64,000 nucleotides of DNA from Morinoia aosen (Eukaryota > Arthropoda > Malacostraca > Amphipoda > Talitridae): positions 67,470,392-67,534,391 of the forward strand of contig CM059559.1 in assembly GCA_030386875.1 (NCBI GenBank). Reading direction: 5' to 3'. Made by a program: the position numbers and the translations under genes. The notes beneath the pieces were generated by a model, which saw only the letters and a list, made by a program, of their open reading frames with translations, had not been told where the DNA came from and did no database searches. Positions 33,959 through 46,000 of this stretch are shown here, piece after piece; positions within the stretch are counted from its first letter, which is position 1, and each line of letters starts with the position of its first letter.

Positions 33959-35780
33959 GATCATTTTGCAAAATGACTATTTTTTTATTTTCGATCCTGG
34001 TCAAAATAGCATTTAGAGAGTAAAACAGCATGTTTTGCTTCTGTAAATGTAATTTTTATTTGCATTCATGGTTGTTATAGCAATAATAGGATATATGTTG
34101 AAAATCCGGGCTCTAGTGATCACACCGTTGTCTTGACATGGGGTAATGTATGCGTGCAATTTCCTAGTCATAGGAATAAATTCTCTGTATATACTTCCAG
34201 ATTTTCCCTGTACATTCAGAAAAATTAATATTTTTCAAAAATGGCAATTCATATGAGTCATGTAAGCAAAATTTTATCAAGGAGTTCTAATAAACATCAA
34301 ATTTCAACACAGAAAAAAAAATTTACACCTGGAAATTACAACCAATCTCCTAAAAATTAACAGTGGGGACTTAGATCATGTATTTTGCCAAAAAAAGACA
34401 TCAAAAAAGAATTGGGACCATACAAACTTTATTTCAAGGTAAGTGCGCAAAAAAATAAGTCTTTTGGAATAGTGATGTAAATATTTTGTGAACAATCGTA
34501 AAACATATAGATATTTCGAAATTCCCAATAGGTAATTGTTATATAATAGATTATACAAAAACTTACGAAAAAGTTTGGAGGACATCGTTAGCCTCAGAAT
34601 TCGTTTATGAACTAATCAGGATTTCGAATTCGATTATCGAGAATTTTCCGCGCTATGTTGCAACTCTAATTTTTCTTTCAGGTCACCTTGTACATAAATT
34701 CTTTTTTTCATAAACTTGTGCCGAGAGCGATTCCAGCCATCAAAACCATAAACCATTCTGCACATCACATCATTTCCAAATACGAAATCAAAAAATTTTT
34801 GAAATCGGAGCACACAAAAAATGAGAAACAATTCATGGAATCACTAGAAACTCACGTCAATAATCGTTGTAAAATTAATTTGTCTTGAACTACCTAAGTG
34901 TAAAACTGGAATTTTGAAAAAAGAACATTCACAAAATTCTTCCATTAATCTTTATTGATCAATCTTTGTTTCCCAACAATCTCATCAATGGCCCCGCACG
35001 AAATTCACGTGAAAACGATCCTTTGAACGAGATAGACCGCGAACTGTTAGCACTTCAAGATATGGAATACCAAAAAGCATATAAAACATTCAAAAACCAT
35101 GCAAGCCTCTTTAACGTTACATCACTGCCCCCCATCGCTTTAGCTTTGCATATAGTCTTCACAGTACGAGGTCGTTAAGAAGCGTGAGTTACAAAAAACT
35201 GAAACTCGCTCAAAATCGAATTTTGAGTTTGAAATCTTCTTTGGTTACTACGAGTACATTGTTCTTCCAAACGCTACTCTCATCGCTAAGCATCACGATC
35301 TCAATTCTTCCCCCCAATCGTCATAGGACACAGTGAATATCACGAGTATGTGTTAGGAATATACGGATCATTACGTTCTCACTGTAGAATGTACTCGCAA
35401 TATCCAAGAACTGCGAATAGAACCGCGATGAAGCAACATATTAACTCTATTGAATTATATTTATAACTCCGACATTTTCCGACTATTACGATGATGTCTT
35501 TGCTATAATGCCGTGTCTAGGAGAAGGCTTGAAGGTGTAGGAGGCATTGGCAAACCTCAATGTCTTGATCCGGATAATGACCAACTGGTTAAAACATCGG
35601 CGACAAGGCTGAGAATAATTGAGGATCCCAAAGATGAATCAGTCTACTAATAGGGATAAAGCCTAAGTGTATCGGAAAATGCGAGTCTCTTCCCTTCGTT
35701 AACTTCATTAATTTTTAGAAGCATTCTCTCAACTGGTGTGTCCCTTTAAATCTATTTGGGTCTTTGTACGTTAGATTGGT
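33959..35780. other. no recognised gene
   Basis: AT-rich. Short frames at 34688-34888 and 34966-35178 carry no motif I recognise. The right part may be decayed upstream sequence of the BEL/Pao element. Confidence 0.35.
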
Positions 35781-35799
35781 ACGACGTTATATCCTTCTT

Positions 35800-37366
35800 T
35801 CGTGCATTATACCATGATATTAAAGTTCTGTACTCGGGTAATAAACGGCAGTCGCCATTTTCGCAATTGGATAGTAGGTTTTCATGGAGGCCCAAAGTTA
35901 TAAAAACTGTTAAAATGGTAGTCCGGTTCCTCGTGTCGAAGTGTCCTAAATTTACAAGAAAGTTCAATTTGTCGGATGATCAAAATCTGAGCAATTTTGC
36001 TCTGTGTGGGATATTGAAGGATATCCAAAAAGATTCATTCAAATTACAATATAATCAGATCTTGAAGAACGATCCTCTATCAGGTAAAGAAAGCCTAATT
36101 AATCTAAGTCCAATTCTTGACGAGTTCGGCATTCTGCGTGTCGGAGGTAGACTGCAATATAGCAACTATCCTTTCAGTATTAAGCACCCAGTGTTGTGGC
36201 CTGATAATCATGCAGTCACCATTCTAATAGTTTCATACTATCGTGCTAGAACAGGGCTTCAAGGTAGACTAATAACTCATGGTGCTATAAGAGATGCGGG
36301 GTATCACATAATTAAGGGAAAGAAAACCATAAGTAAATTCATCAAGTCTTGTATTACATGTCGTCGTTACGAGCGGCCTGTGAGACTCAAATAAGGGCTA
36401 ATTTACCCCAAGACAGACTATCTGCAGTCGCTCCTTTTACAAACGTCGGGTTAGACGTTTGTGGTCCTTTGGATGTAACGGGCGGGAAAACTACAAGAAG
36501 AGCTTCCGGGGCAAAGAAAGTTTGGGCAGTTCTGTTCACGTGTCTATCTTCTAGAGCAGTGCACGTGGAACCTTTGCCTTCGCTTGATACCAGTTCGTTC
36601 CTCAACTCACTTAGGAGATTCATTTCCCTTCGAGGTGGTTGCAAGTTGATTCGTAGTGACCGTGGCACTAATTTTGATGGTGCAGCGAGGGACTTCGACT
36701 TCAAAGAAATCTCTACCTTCCTCGATGACAAGGAATGTAGGTGGGAATTTAACCCTCCGCACTCTTCCCACTTCGGCGGCGTATGGGAGCGCAAAATAGG
36801 TCAATTGAAACGCGCTCTTGATGCTTCAATATTAAAGATGTCCTCCAGAACCTTAACTCGTGATGAGATGTATACTCTTCTACAAGAAGCTACCAGCATC
36901 GTTAATTCCACACCACTATGGGAATTATCTGAAGATCCAAATGACCCTCAACCTTTATCGCCTTCCATGATCCTGAACTTGAAAGAACCGACTACTTTTA
37001 ACGTTGAAAATTTCACTGATAAAGATTTGTTGTCGTACGGTAAGTCGAGATGGCGTAGAGTACAACACTTGGCCAACGTCTTTTGGAAGTATTGGAAAAC
37101 TTTTTATCTTCATGAACTACAAACCAGACAACGTTGGGTAAAAAGAAACAAAAATTTGCGTGTTGGCGACGTGGTTCTTCTAAAAGATAAAAATTTGAAA
37201 AGAAACTATTGGCCAATGGGCAGAATACAAAACGTAAACTAAGCAAGGATCGAGTTGTACGAAGTGTTGAAATGAAAGTGGCAAAATCGTCTGACGACGG
37301 CGTTAAATTTATGGTTTACACTCGACCAATTTCAGAAGTAGTATTGTTAATTGAAGAGTCAAATTG
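35800..37366 (+). pseudogene. BEL/Pao retrotransposon, integrase region, frameshifted
   Basis: The first frame (to 36394) covers the end of RNase H and the integrase zinc-binding part (KHPVLWPDNH...SCITCRR). The second (about 36370-37242) covers the integrase core with the D-D-E residues in GLDVCGPL, IRSDRGTNF and GGVWERKIGQL, then the C-terminal domain. A frameshift at about 36375-36394 separates them, and a further shift precedes the tail ending near 37366. Gag, protease and most of the reverse transcriptase are missing upstream, so the copy is 5'-truncated. It is an LTR retroelement remnant with no capacity to move by itself. Confidence 0.9.
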
Positions 37367-37469
37367 AATAATCGATTGGTTAATAATTGATAATTAATAA
37401 CTGGTGATAATTCCTAATTAATTTGAACTCGGCTACCGGGCAAGGAACACGTACTTGTTCGGTGGGGAG

Positions 37470-38500
37470 TGTTATGCCCTGGCATGAATTTTGTAATTAA
37501 TAAAACTTTTCTAATAGCATTTAGTATAGAACTTATGACGTAAGTTACCCCGAAATGTAATAAGCGAGCGCACTTGACTGGAACGCCCCCATTCGCTAGC
37601 TGACCATAGTCGAAGCTGCCACGTAATTTTCTGTGTTAAACGTTCGTGTGTAATTAGTGTGTAATTTGGCTGTTCTCCTTTGTTTCTACGGACTTGTTAT
37701 AGTGCAACTTTAATTGCATTTCTTAACTGCTTAAGTATCGAAATTTGTAGATAGGTGATGTTGTACTGTTTCAATTGATTATTTTGCGATAATTTCTTTT
37801 AAAATTATTGAAACCACCTTAATCGACGCTGAATGTTTTCATTAAACTTTTAATGGTAATTTCTCTAGTAATAGTTATCACGCTAAAGTCTGAATCCATA
37901 AAATATTTCATAAGTATATTTGTGTTTACAGAACTGTAACTGTCGTAAGTTAGTGCAACGATGAGAAATTGTATATTTACGAAATTTGGCAGAATATTAC
38001 TTCGGTAAGTTTCTACTTATTGCAAACCTCGCCACGCTAAGCAGTGCGCATTATTTATTTCGAAATGTAATTTATTTTGAAAGATAGAAGCTGAATTATA
38101 CATGTGAAATATAAAATATTTGCTATAAAATATTACAGTGTAATTTTGCATTAGTTTAATTGCGTATTGCGTGCTGTATTTCGTACTAGGCCGTTATGTT
38201 AGTATTTACCAGTTAGGTTAAGTACTTGCCAGTTTCCTGATTATTAAAATCGTGATATGAATTGAGCCCTGAAATATCTAGTTTTCGTAGTTAAAATATT
38301 AGCCAATGTAATAAAGCAAAATCGGTTTTAGTTAGTATAAACCTCTTCTTTGTCGACTTTCAGACTTTACGAAGTAAAATGAGACTGAAACCCTTTCATT
38401 CTTCTACCGTTAACTGGCTGAAAACTTCTGCTAACATTACTGCAGCGGAACGCTCAGTACAATTTATATTTATAGACTCTTGCTGTAGCATATCAGTACT
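37470..38500 (+). repeat. BEL/Pao 3' LTR (3' boundary uncertain)
   Basis: A polypurine tract GGTGGGGAG is followed at once by TGTTATGCCC, the expected LTR start. The downstream ~1 kb is non-coding and AT-rich. With no second LTR in the window, its end cannot be fixed. Confidence 0.55.
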
Positions 38501-38562
38501 CTACGTCGTAGAGTGAACTTTTTGTATTAGGTGCGTAGTGGAATGTTGGGTTATGTGCCTCA

Positions 38563-38655
38563 ATTCCATACTTAATGTACCGTCCTCCTTCTTCTCTTTG
38601 AATCGCCTCTCTCACGATTAAGAAGACTCCTACTAACTACTAATCCAATCTATAA
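38563..38655 (-). repeat. R1 fragment (head only), copy 5
   Basis: Minus-sense R1 head, CCATACTTAATGTACC through TCTCTTTGAATCGCC, diverged. Confidence 0.6.
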
Positions 38656-39245
38656 AAAAATACATTTGCTCATACCGATCGCCGTGGTTTGACCTGAAAT
38701 AACACCAACACTGAAGAGTGCTTTAAAAAGTCATCCTATGTTGAAGCCCTGAATTAGATAGTAGATAAGCACATTGACTGCGTTTGCGTGTTGCTGTCTT
38801 TTCAAGTTAGGTTGTAAGAAGCAGCATTAAAGAAAGACTTAGCTACTAAAAATTGGTATGTTTTCTAAGAAGTTGGAAAAATGAAAGCACGATATTTTAA
38901 ATAGTACGCCTAAATTTCTTCTAAAAAGTTGGTGAAATAATTGAAATGCTTTTCATTTACACAGATACGTAAATGAGAAATTAACTCAGTGGCACACATG
39001 TCACAATACGCAGTCTACTCGTTGAACTAAATGTTTTCCCGGCCTTAATTTTTTACGAAATCCCGATTTTATCTCCAGTCATCAGTTTTTCGTTCGAGCC
39101 ATTCAGCGCCATTATCTTCTTTGTATTTTTCTCTGTTCAAGTTCTGACACATATTGCCCCTTCAATATTGAGGCAGATGCTATGGAAAAATTAATATTGC
39201 TATCGTCGCAAAATATTTAGGGTAGCTTTTGTGTTGATGTTTTAA

Positions 39246-39752
39246 CCCTTTGAGTATGGATGTTCTAATAGTTTAGGGAAAATTTCCTTTGCAAGAAGTT
39301 GTCAGTACCTTAAAATATCAGTGAAATTACCCGAGTGTCGGTGTTTTTCGCCTAATCAAGTGCCTAATTATTTTAAATGAAAATCATGAATCTTTTAAGC
39401 TCTTAGCTTGTCGAGAGAAATTTTCGACATTGAAAGTAAAGTTTTTGAATTTAAGAAAAAATCATAAATCATTTTAAGTTTTCGCTCGAACTTGTCGGAG
39501 AATGAACGAAGGTTAGAAAAAAAATTGCTCGAGATAAATAGAAAGGTTATTGAATATGTTGCTCGGACCCTGTAGCGTGAACTAAGGAACAATGGTAATT
39601 CGTGCAAGCAGGCCTCTGAAATGTCTAAAAAATAGTTTCATGAATGCTTTTAATTTCCCTAATTTTGTCATTTACTTTAAAATTGTGTTCGATACCCTAA
39701 ACTGGAAGCACTAGCCATTTGGGACACTAGAGTCCCGTCAGTACTCAAAGGG
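39246..39752. mobile_element. TTAA MITE family B, copy 1
   Basis: 507 bp with ends CCCTTTGAGTA and its inverse, flanked by TTAA at 39242-39245 and 39753-39756. It is the same family as 52408-52939, in the opposite orientation. Confidence 0.85.
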
Positions 39753-39947
39753 TTAAGCTGTCGTGCTTTGAGTCAGTGCAAGGGGTTTTTACGATAATTT
39801 GTTGCTCTTCATCGGGGAAGACTGGGGTGAGGGGGCTAAAGTTCTTTTTCTGCAAAGACTATTTGATTCGGTAAGGAGAGGCACTTTAGAGCAGTGAGCT
39901 CGAAAATCGAGTATTTATACAGTATAACCCCTCCTCGCTGGTCGCAG

Positions 39948-40044
39948 ATGACTTCAGGCAGGTGGAGGTGACCGATGGCCGCTCGCGTGCCTCCACCGAG
40001 CAAGTATATGCTGCAAAAGCTTTCATCAAGAAGCTCCACTTCAG
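39948..40044 (+). CDS. Ku70: Ku70 exon: end of beta-barrel
   Basis: Preceded by a CTCCTCGCTGGTCGCAG acceptor and followed by GTGATG. It encodes DDFRQ...ASTEQVYAAKAFIKKLHF, matching the ADDKRK...ATPEQVGKMKAIVEKLRF region of human Ku70. It leaves two bases (AG), which pair with the first base of the next exon to give Arg. Confidence 0.8.
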
Positions 40045-43000
40045 GTGATGCCGAGTCCCAAGACTGTGCCTGTTCAGAAGTTCAAGCCCAGTAGTTTTCA
40101 TGTCCACACTTTTGTCACTCCTCCTTAAGTAGGCACCTCTCAAGCTCATACAACTAATGTATCTTGAGAATTAGTGCTCACTGAGAAATTTTGAGGGCCC
40201 AAGCTAGAGGCTTTGTTGCACTTTCATTAAAAAAAAACATTTTTTTTCCTTTTTGTTGAGTTACTGTTATTCTTTTCTTCAGCGTCTGTTACTTTCACCT
40301 TGTTTCATAGACGTCTTTCAATCTTGCTGTTTCTATGCGTAAGGTGTGATGACACGTCTGGTGCATAGATTCCCCGTTCTCAATTCCTTGCTAAATAGTG
40401 CCTTCTTCCTTCCTCTCTTAGGAAGACCTTTACTTGTTAGCAAGGGTTAAACTTTATTAGGATCTAATCTTAACATTATACATATTTTTTGAGATAGAGA
40501 AAAACTTGTACGTCGTGAGCCAGAAAATCTCATGAATATACCCACCCATATTAAGTTCTGCCTAATTTGCAAAGGTCTAATCTTAGGTAGTCAGTTAGTG
40601 AAAAGTCAAGATTGGATCGCAACGTTTTATGTTTCTGTCGTGTCTGGCTATGTGTGGTGTGTTTTACTGTTCAGACCTGGCCGCGTTTTGCTGTCCAGAC
40701 CTGGCTGTGTGTTGCTGTCCAGACCTGGCTGTGTGTTGCTGTCCAGACCTGGCTGTGTGCTGCTGTCCAGACCTGGCTGTGTGTCCAGACCTGGCTGTCA
40801 CGGTATACTAAAGGAGGTAAAGTCACTTCTATGGGTACAGCCGCGCACATTCGCTAATTCGACTGGCCAATAGAAAGCTTCGTAACAAACAAGCCGGATG
40901 ACATCACTCGCACGCAACATGACGTCAGAGGCGGCAGCGTGTGTACTACCACGCAGCGTACTCTGCCTTCCAAACGTACGATCAACAACAAGACCGACTG
41001 CCGGTGTGCCTCGACGTATCCGGATTTGGATTTTTGGAAAATTCAATTCCGTCCAGCTACGTGCAAATTTATAAGAACTAAAAGGTCATCAATCTTCTAT
41101 TTAATTATAACAGCAGCTACGTAAATTGAAAGCTCTTTCCAAACAAATTAGAAAATTTACTTCAATCAATCATATAAGACGTTTTATTATCTTTTCATGC
41201 GGATGAGGCTGACGATTGCACACAGGATGGTAAGGATAATATAAAATTCTGTACTTATAAGTTTATTTGAAATAAAACATGCTATAGGTTTCGCTTCACT
41301 GGAAAAGATTATAAGCAAGTTTAATCCTCCGTGACTGCTACAGGAAGGGCGTATCGAAGAAAGAAAGGAGGAAGGCACCATTTGGTATGGATTTCAGAAA
41401 ATGCGGAATCTATACACAAGATGCATAGAAATAGTAAGCTATGAAAGAAGTTATGAAACAAGACAAAGTTGAAGAAGAAAGTCATAGGTGATGATATATA
41501 GGACACCAGTGAACTGAAAAAAACATGGCCCAAAACAAAAACCTTTTCTATTTCAACAAAAAGAAAGCCTACCTAACCTTCAGCTCGGGCCCTCACATAA
41601 TCCCCTTGGGAGCACTCATTCCCATAGATACAATAGTTGTATACCCCTGAAGGGAAGATACCCTGTACATAGAAATATTAAATTGAGGAGCATGGATTAT
41701 GACAAAATTAACGTAGAAGAAGAAAATCATAGGTGATGAGAAACGGAACAGCAGTGAATAAAAAGAAAAACGAGTTCTTAACTAAGGAAACAAAGCTTTT
41801 AAATTTTTTCAAAAAGAAGCCCTACAAAACACTCACCTTGGGACTTAACATAACTAGTTCTTTAAGGATGGGGAGCAAAATACAAGTAACAATTAGTCCC
41901 TGGGAAAATGTTTCCCTCATTAAAAAAATACATTTTATACATATATCACGTAACTCTTCAGCAATAATGAATGACATAAACTATTTTCCTATCAAAACAT
42001 TTGGTACACCACCGCTTTAGGCTAGGCGCGTGTCGACATTTTCCAGTATAAATTCCAAAATCTACACAAAAGTAACAACCTTAAAATAATTGTTTAAATC
42101 TAGGAAAGGACTTGAGTAATCACAGACGACAAAAGACAAATAATAAGCTGCAGCACACCCAATGCATTAGCGCTATATTATAACTTTAGGACACTCTCTG
42201 TGCCAGTAAGTAAAAACTATAAAATAAAAATAAGAGCACTTACAATTCACGAATGAATAAATTTAGCTTAACGGATTATAAAGATAAACTTTAGAATGAC
42301 CAGTTAGTCAAAATCACAATTTGAGTACCAATTCTTTCAACTCTGCAATTCTGCATGAAACAATAAACATATAATAGTTCTGCAATAGTTAGTTTAGAAA
42401 CAACGTTTCCCAAAAAGTTACAGTGAAGAGGGAGAATGAATGGAATAACAAATACGTTAAGTGCATGCATAGTAATTCTTTTTGATGAAATTTTCACCCA
42501 ACTGTGCACTGATCCAATAAACAAATAAACCACACACACCATCCACTATGTTTAATAAAATAGGCAACATCCTATGAATTATTAGTTCACAGCCTCAAAT
42601 TCTACGTAAACTAGTACACAAGGTTAATCACCCTCTGGATTCAAGAGAACGCTTCACAGCCAAAATAAGGCTACCACAAGTTGAACACTAATGGTTGTTC
42701 ATTAGCAGAAGTTAATCACTGTGAAGTGAATGAAAGCAAAGTGAAGTGAATGATTTATGCATCATTTGATTGAGGATTCAAGTTCATCCACGGATGGTTT
42801 AATTGAAGGCGGATAGGACGTGGTGGCTAAGAAAACTCTAACATTTTGGCAAGTATCATTAATTTTGTAACTTAAAATAAGGTTCAAATAATTATCACCT
42901 TACTCTTTACGGTGATATTACTGGTGCTGAAACCGCTGGGGCCTTGGGCCCTCGGCATTTACCTACTTATACTGATTTAATTTCTGCCCTCAAGTAATTT

Positions 43001-46000
43001 TCTCAAGAGAGCCTAGAAGCCCTATTCCTTGAAATTCCTTTTCTTTGCATATTTCAGTAAGTAACTTTGGATCAAATCAAAAATAAATTGCTGAAAGTCC
43101 TTGAAAGATTGACCTACCCAACGGCCACTAAAGAAAAACCTCCCTGGAGGCACTGAGTCTAGCAACACCGAGGGAAAAAGAGGAATGCATCATTACTCGC
43201 AACCTGTCACATGAAAAAATGGAAATAAAAAATCTTCCAAAAAAGGTTCTCCAAAAGTCAGGAGTTCAACCCCCAAAAGTATTACCCTAACTCAACCATC
43301 TCTCTATCAGAAATACAAGTGCACGAAAGTCTTGACAACAATGCAATATTAGCAGGTACAAATGAAACTGAAAAGCCCACTAATCCACAAAAACGAACTT
43401 TGGATCAAAGCCTTGAACCTGCAGAAGTAGCTCATGGGAAAAAGAAAAGGAACTTAAGCAACGACTTGGAGCTTTGCACAACTAACTTGTCCTTTGAGAG
43501 CAATCCATATGGAGTGATATCTAGGGATGGGTCTCTAAATACAACTATAGATCCCATTCCTAACAACCAAGAGCAATATACAAACAATCAAGCAACTTTC
43601 TCACAACCCAGATCTGCTAAAATTGATTTAAACCTGCCAGAAAACATAGATAAAATACCTGATTCTTTCAGGCATGTCATAGTCTCTGCTACAGATTAAC
43701 AGATCAAACTAACAAAACTGAGTCCATTCAGAATGCAGAGCCTAATCAATCAAATTGGTGGCCCATTGGAAACAGTGGAATACAAAAAACAGGAAGCTTA
43801 ATAATAAAAGTAAAAACCTTTGTACAAACAAAAACATTACTTGCAGCCAAATCTTTGGATGAAATCTCTATTAATACTCTAATAGCCTGGGGAGCCTCTA
43901 CTGTATGTGACAAGATTTATGCACCTGAATTTCTTGGCGAGTTTCTAGAATGAACTACTGCTGCATCTTGCCCCTTCAGAAATGGTAGGTATCAGGAAAA
44001 TGTACATGGACCCAAAGCGAGCGGACTCTCCCATGTTTGTATTGACTTTTCTAGGAACAGAATGCCCTAAAGAGATTAAAGCAGGATATTGTAATTACAA
44101 AGAAGATCCTTTCTATCCAAACCCAATCCGTTGCACAAAATGCTGGAGGTGGGGGCATACCGCTTTTATCTGCTGGAACAAAAAATTTGCAGAAACCTGT
44201 TCATCAGGACATGACGAAGCAAACTGCAAATCAGACAACTACCATTGACCTAACTGCAAAGGGAATCATTCTGCTAACTCCAAAAACTGTCCAGTATGTG
44301 TCCAAGAACACGAAATTTGCAAAATCAAGGCCAGCAATGATTAGATTAGACTAGATTAGTCGATAGTTTTAGCCTCCCTACCCAGCAACAAATGCGATCC
44401 AAGGAGAGGAAGGAGGAAGGCACCATTTAGTATGGAGTTAAGGAAACGAGGAATCTACGCAGAAAGGCATAGAAACAGTAAGTTGTGAAAGAAGATCATG
44501 AAAAAAGATAAAAGTTGAGGAGGAAAGTAGTAGGTGATGAAGAACAGGACAGAAGTGAACCGAAGAAATATGGTCCGTAACAAAACAAAAACCTATGTTA
44601 TTTTAAAAAAAAGAAAGCCTACCTAACCTTCAGCTCGGGCCCTCACATTGTCCCCCTGGGAGCGCTAATTCCCATAGATACATTAGTTGTATCCCCCCTG
44701 AGGGGAGATCTAACAATAGTCACTGAGGATCTGCACTCCAAGTTTACATAGAACACTTGCAGTGACAAATTTACAAGTGATGATTTTCCACTGATTATTG
44801 ATTCAGCTTTATCAATTCCCAAGGCTCAACTACCAAGAAGATGACACTTGCACAATGCAGATTGGCAAAATTTGAAACAGCTCTAGTGTTCCCAAACTGC
44901 TAAAAATAAACGAAATCTGATGCTTATCACTCCATAACCAAAGCAATATTGGCAGCAACTGATGGCAACATCAAAGCTAGTCAAAGCTTTTTATCACAAA
45001 AAAGGACAAGCTGCTGGTGGACTGATGAGTGCAAGATAGCCCGTAGGAAATACCATAAGGCCTACAACCATTACAAAAGTCACCTTGAGAACATAGATAA
45101 ATGGATCGCATTTAAGAAAGCATGAGCGATTTTCCGAAGAACAGTACTAGAGGCTAAAGCCATCAGTTGGAGGGAATTTGTGACAGGCCTTAGTACATCT
45201 TCTCAAGCGGAGGTCTGGCACAAAATTAAAGCCATAAAGGGAATACAAAGCCAGGGACAAATGGTGCTAAAAATTCAATCAATGAAATAATTACATGCCT
45301 AAATGAAATTTCTGATATATTGGACAAATATGCCCCACATAACAACTTAGATTTTCGTGATCAAATATTTGATGAACGTAGGAGCATCTGTGAGCTAATT
45401 CCTCTCACATTTTCAATGGATATAGACCATGATTACGATCCTTAAACCGGGGAAAGTGCCAACAGACCCAAGATCATTTCGCCCAGTAGCACTTACTAAT
45501 GTAATTATAAACTGGAGACTCCTGAAATATATAGAAGAAAACAAATGCTTCAATGAGGATCAAAGCGGTTTCAGAGCAGGCCGTTGAGCTCTGGATGGAC
45601 TCGCGTGTTTTGAACCAACATTGTTCAACATTATGATAAATGATGCTTTCCGAGACTGTGACCCCCTACTGCATACATCCCTTCATGCTGACCCCGGAGC
45701 TGTTTGGGTTACTTGCTCTGACTTGACTGAGGCACTTTGCATGCTGCAGAATGCCTCACATGTAATTCTTGTTTGGGGGTTTCAAATCTCTTCCACTTCC
45801 ACAAACCCAAAACTTCCTCCAATCTCAGTGGCTCCGTTGAACACCACGGCAACCTTTTGTTCTTCTTCAGACACCTCAATGATAGGTGGAATCATTTCAC
45901 GTTCTTCCGGCACCTGAAAAACAAGATAAAATGTAAACTCAAGTTGACAATTTTTTTAATTAAGTCTTTGGCATCATAAGCAAGCATTTCAGTTGCAGTT

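Noticed and set aside
40532..40873. 113-residue frame through the short minisatellite
   Set aside because: Same artefact as the long array.
45621..45917. 98-residue plus frame as one LINE protein
   Set aside because: Only its first ~57 residues are LINE reverse transcriptase. The rest is antisense of the THAP9-like exon ii.
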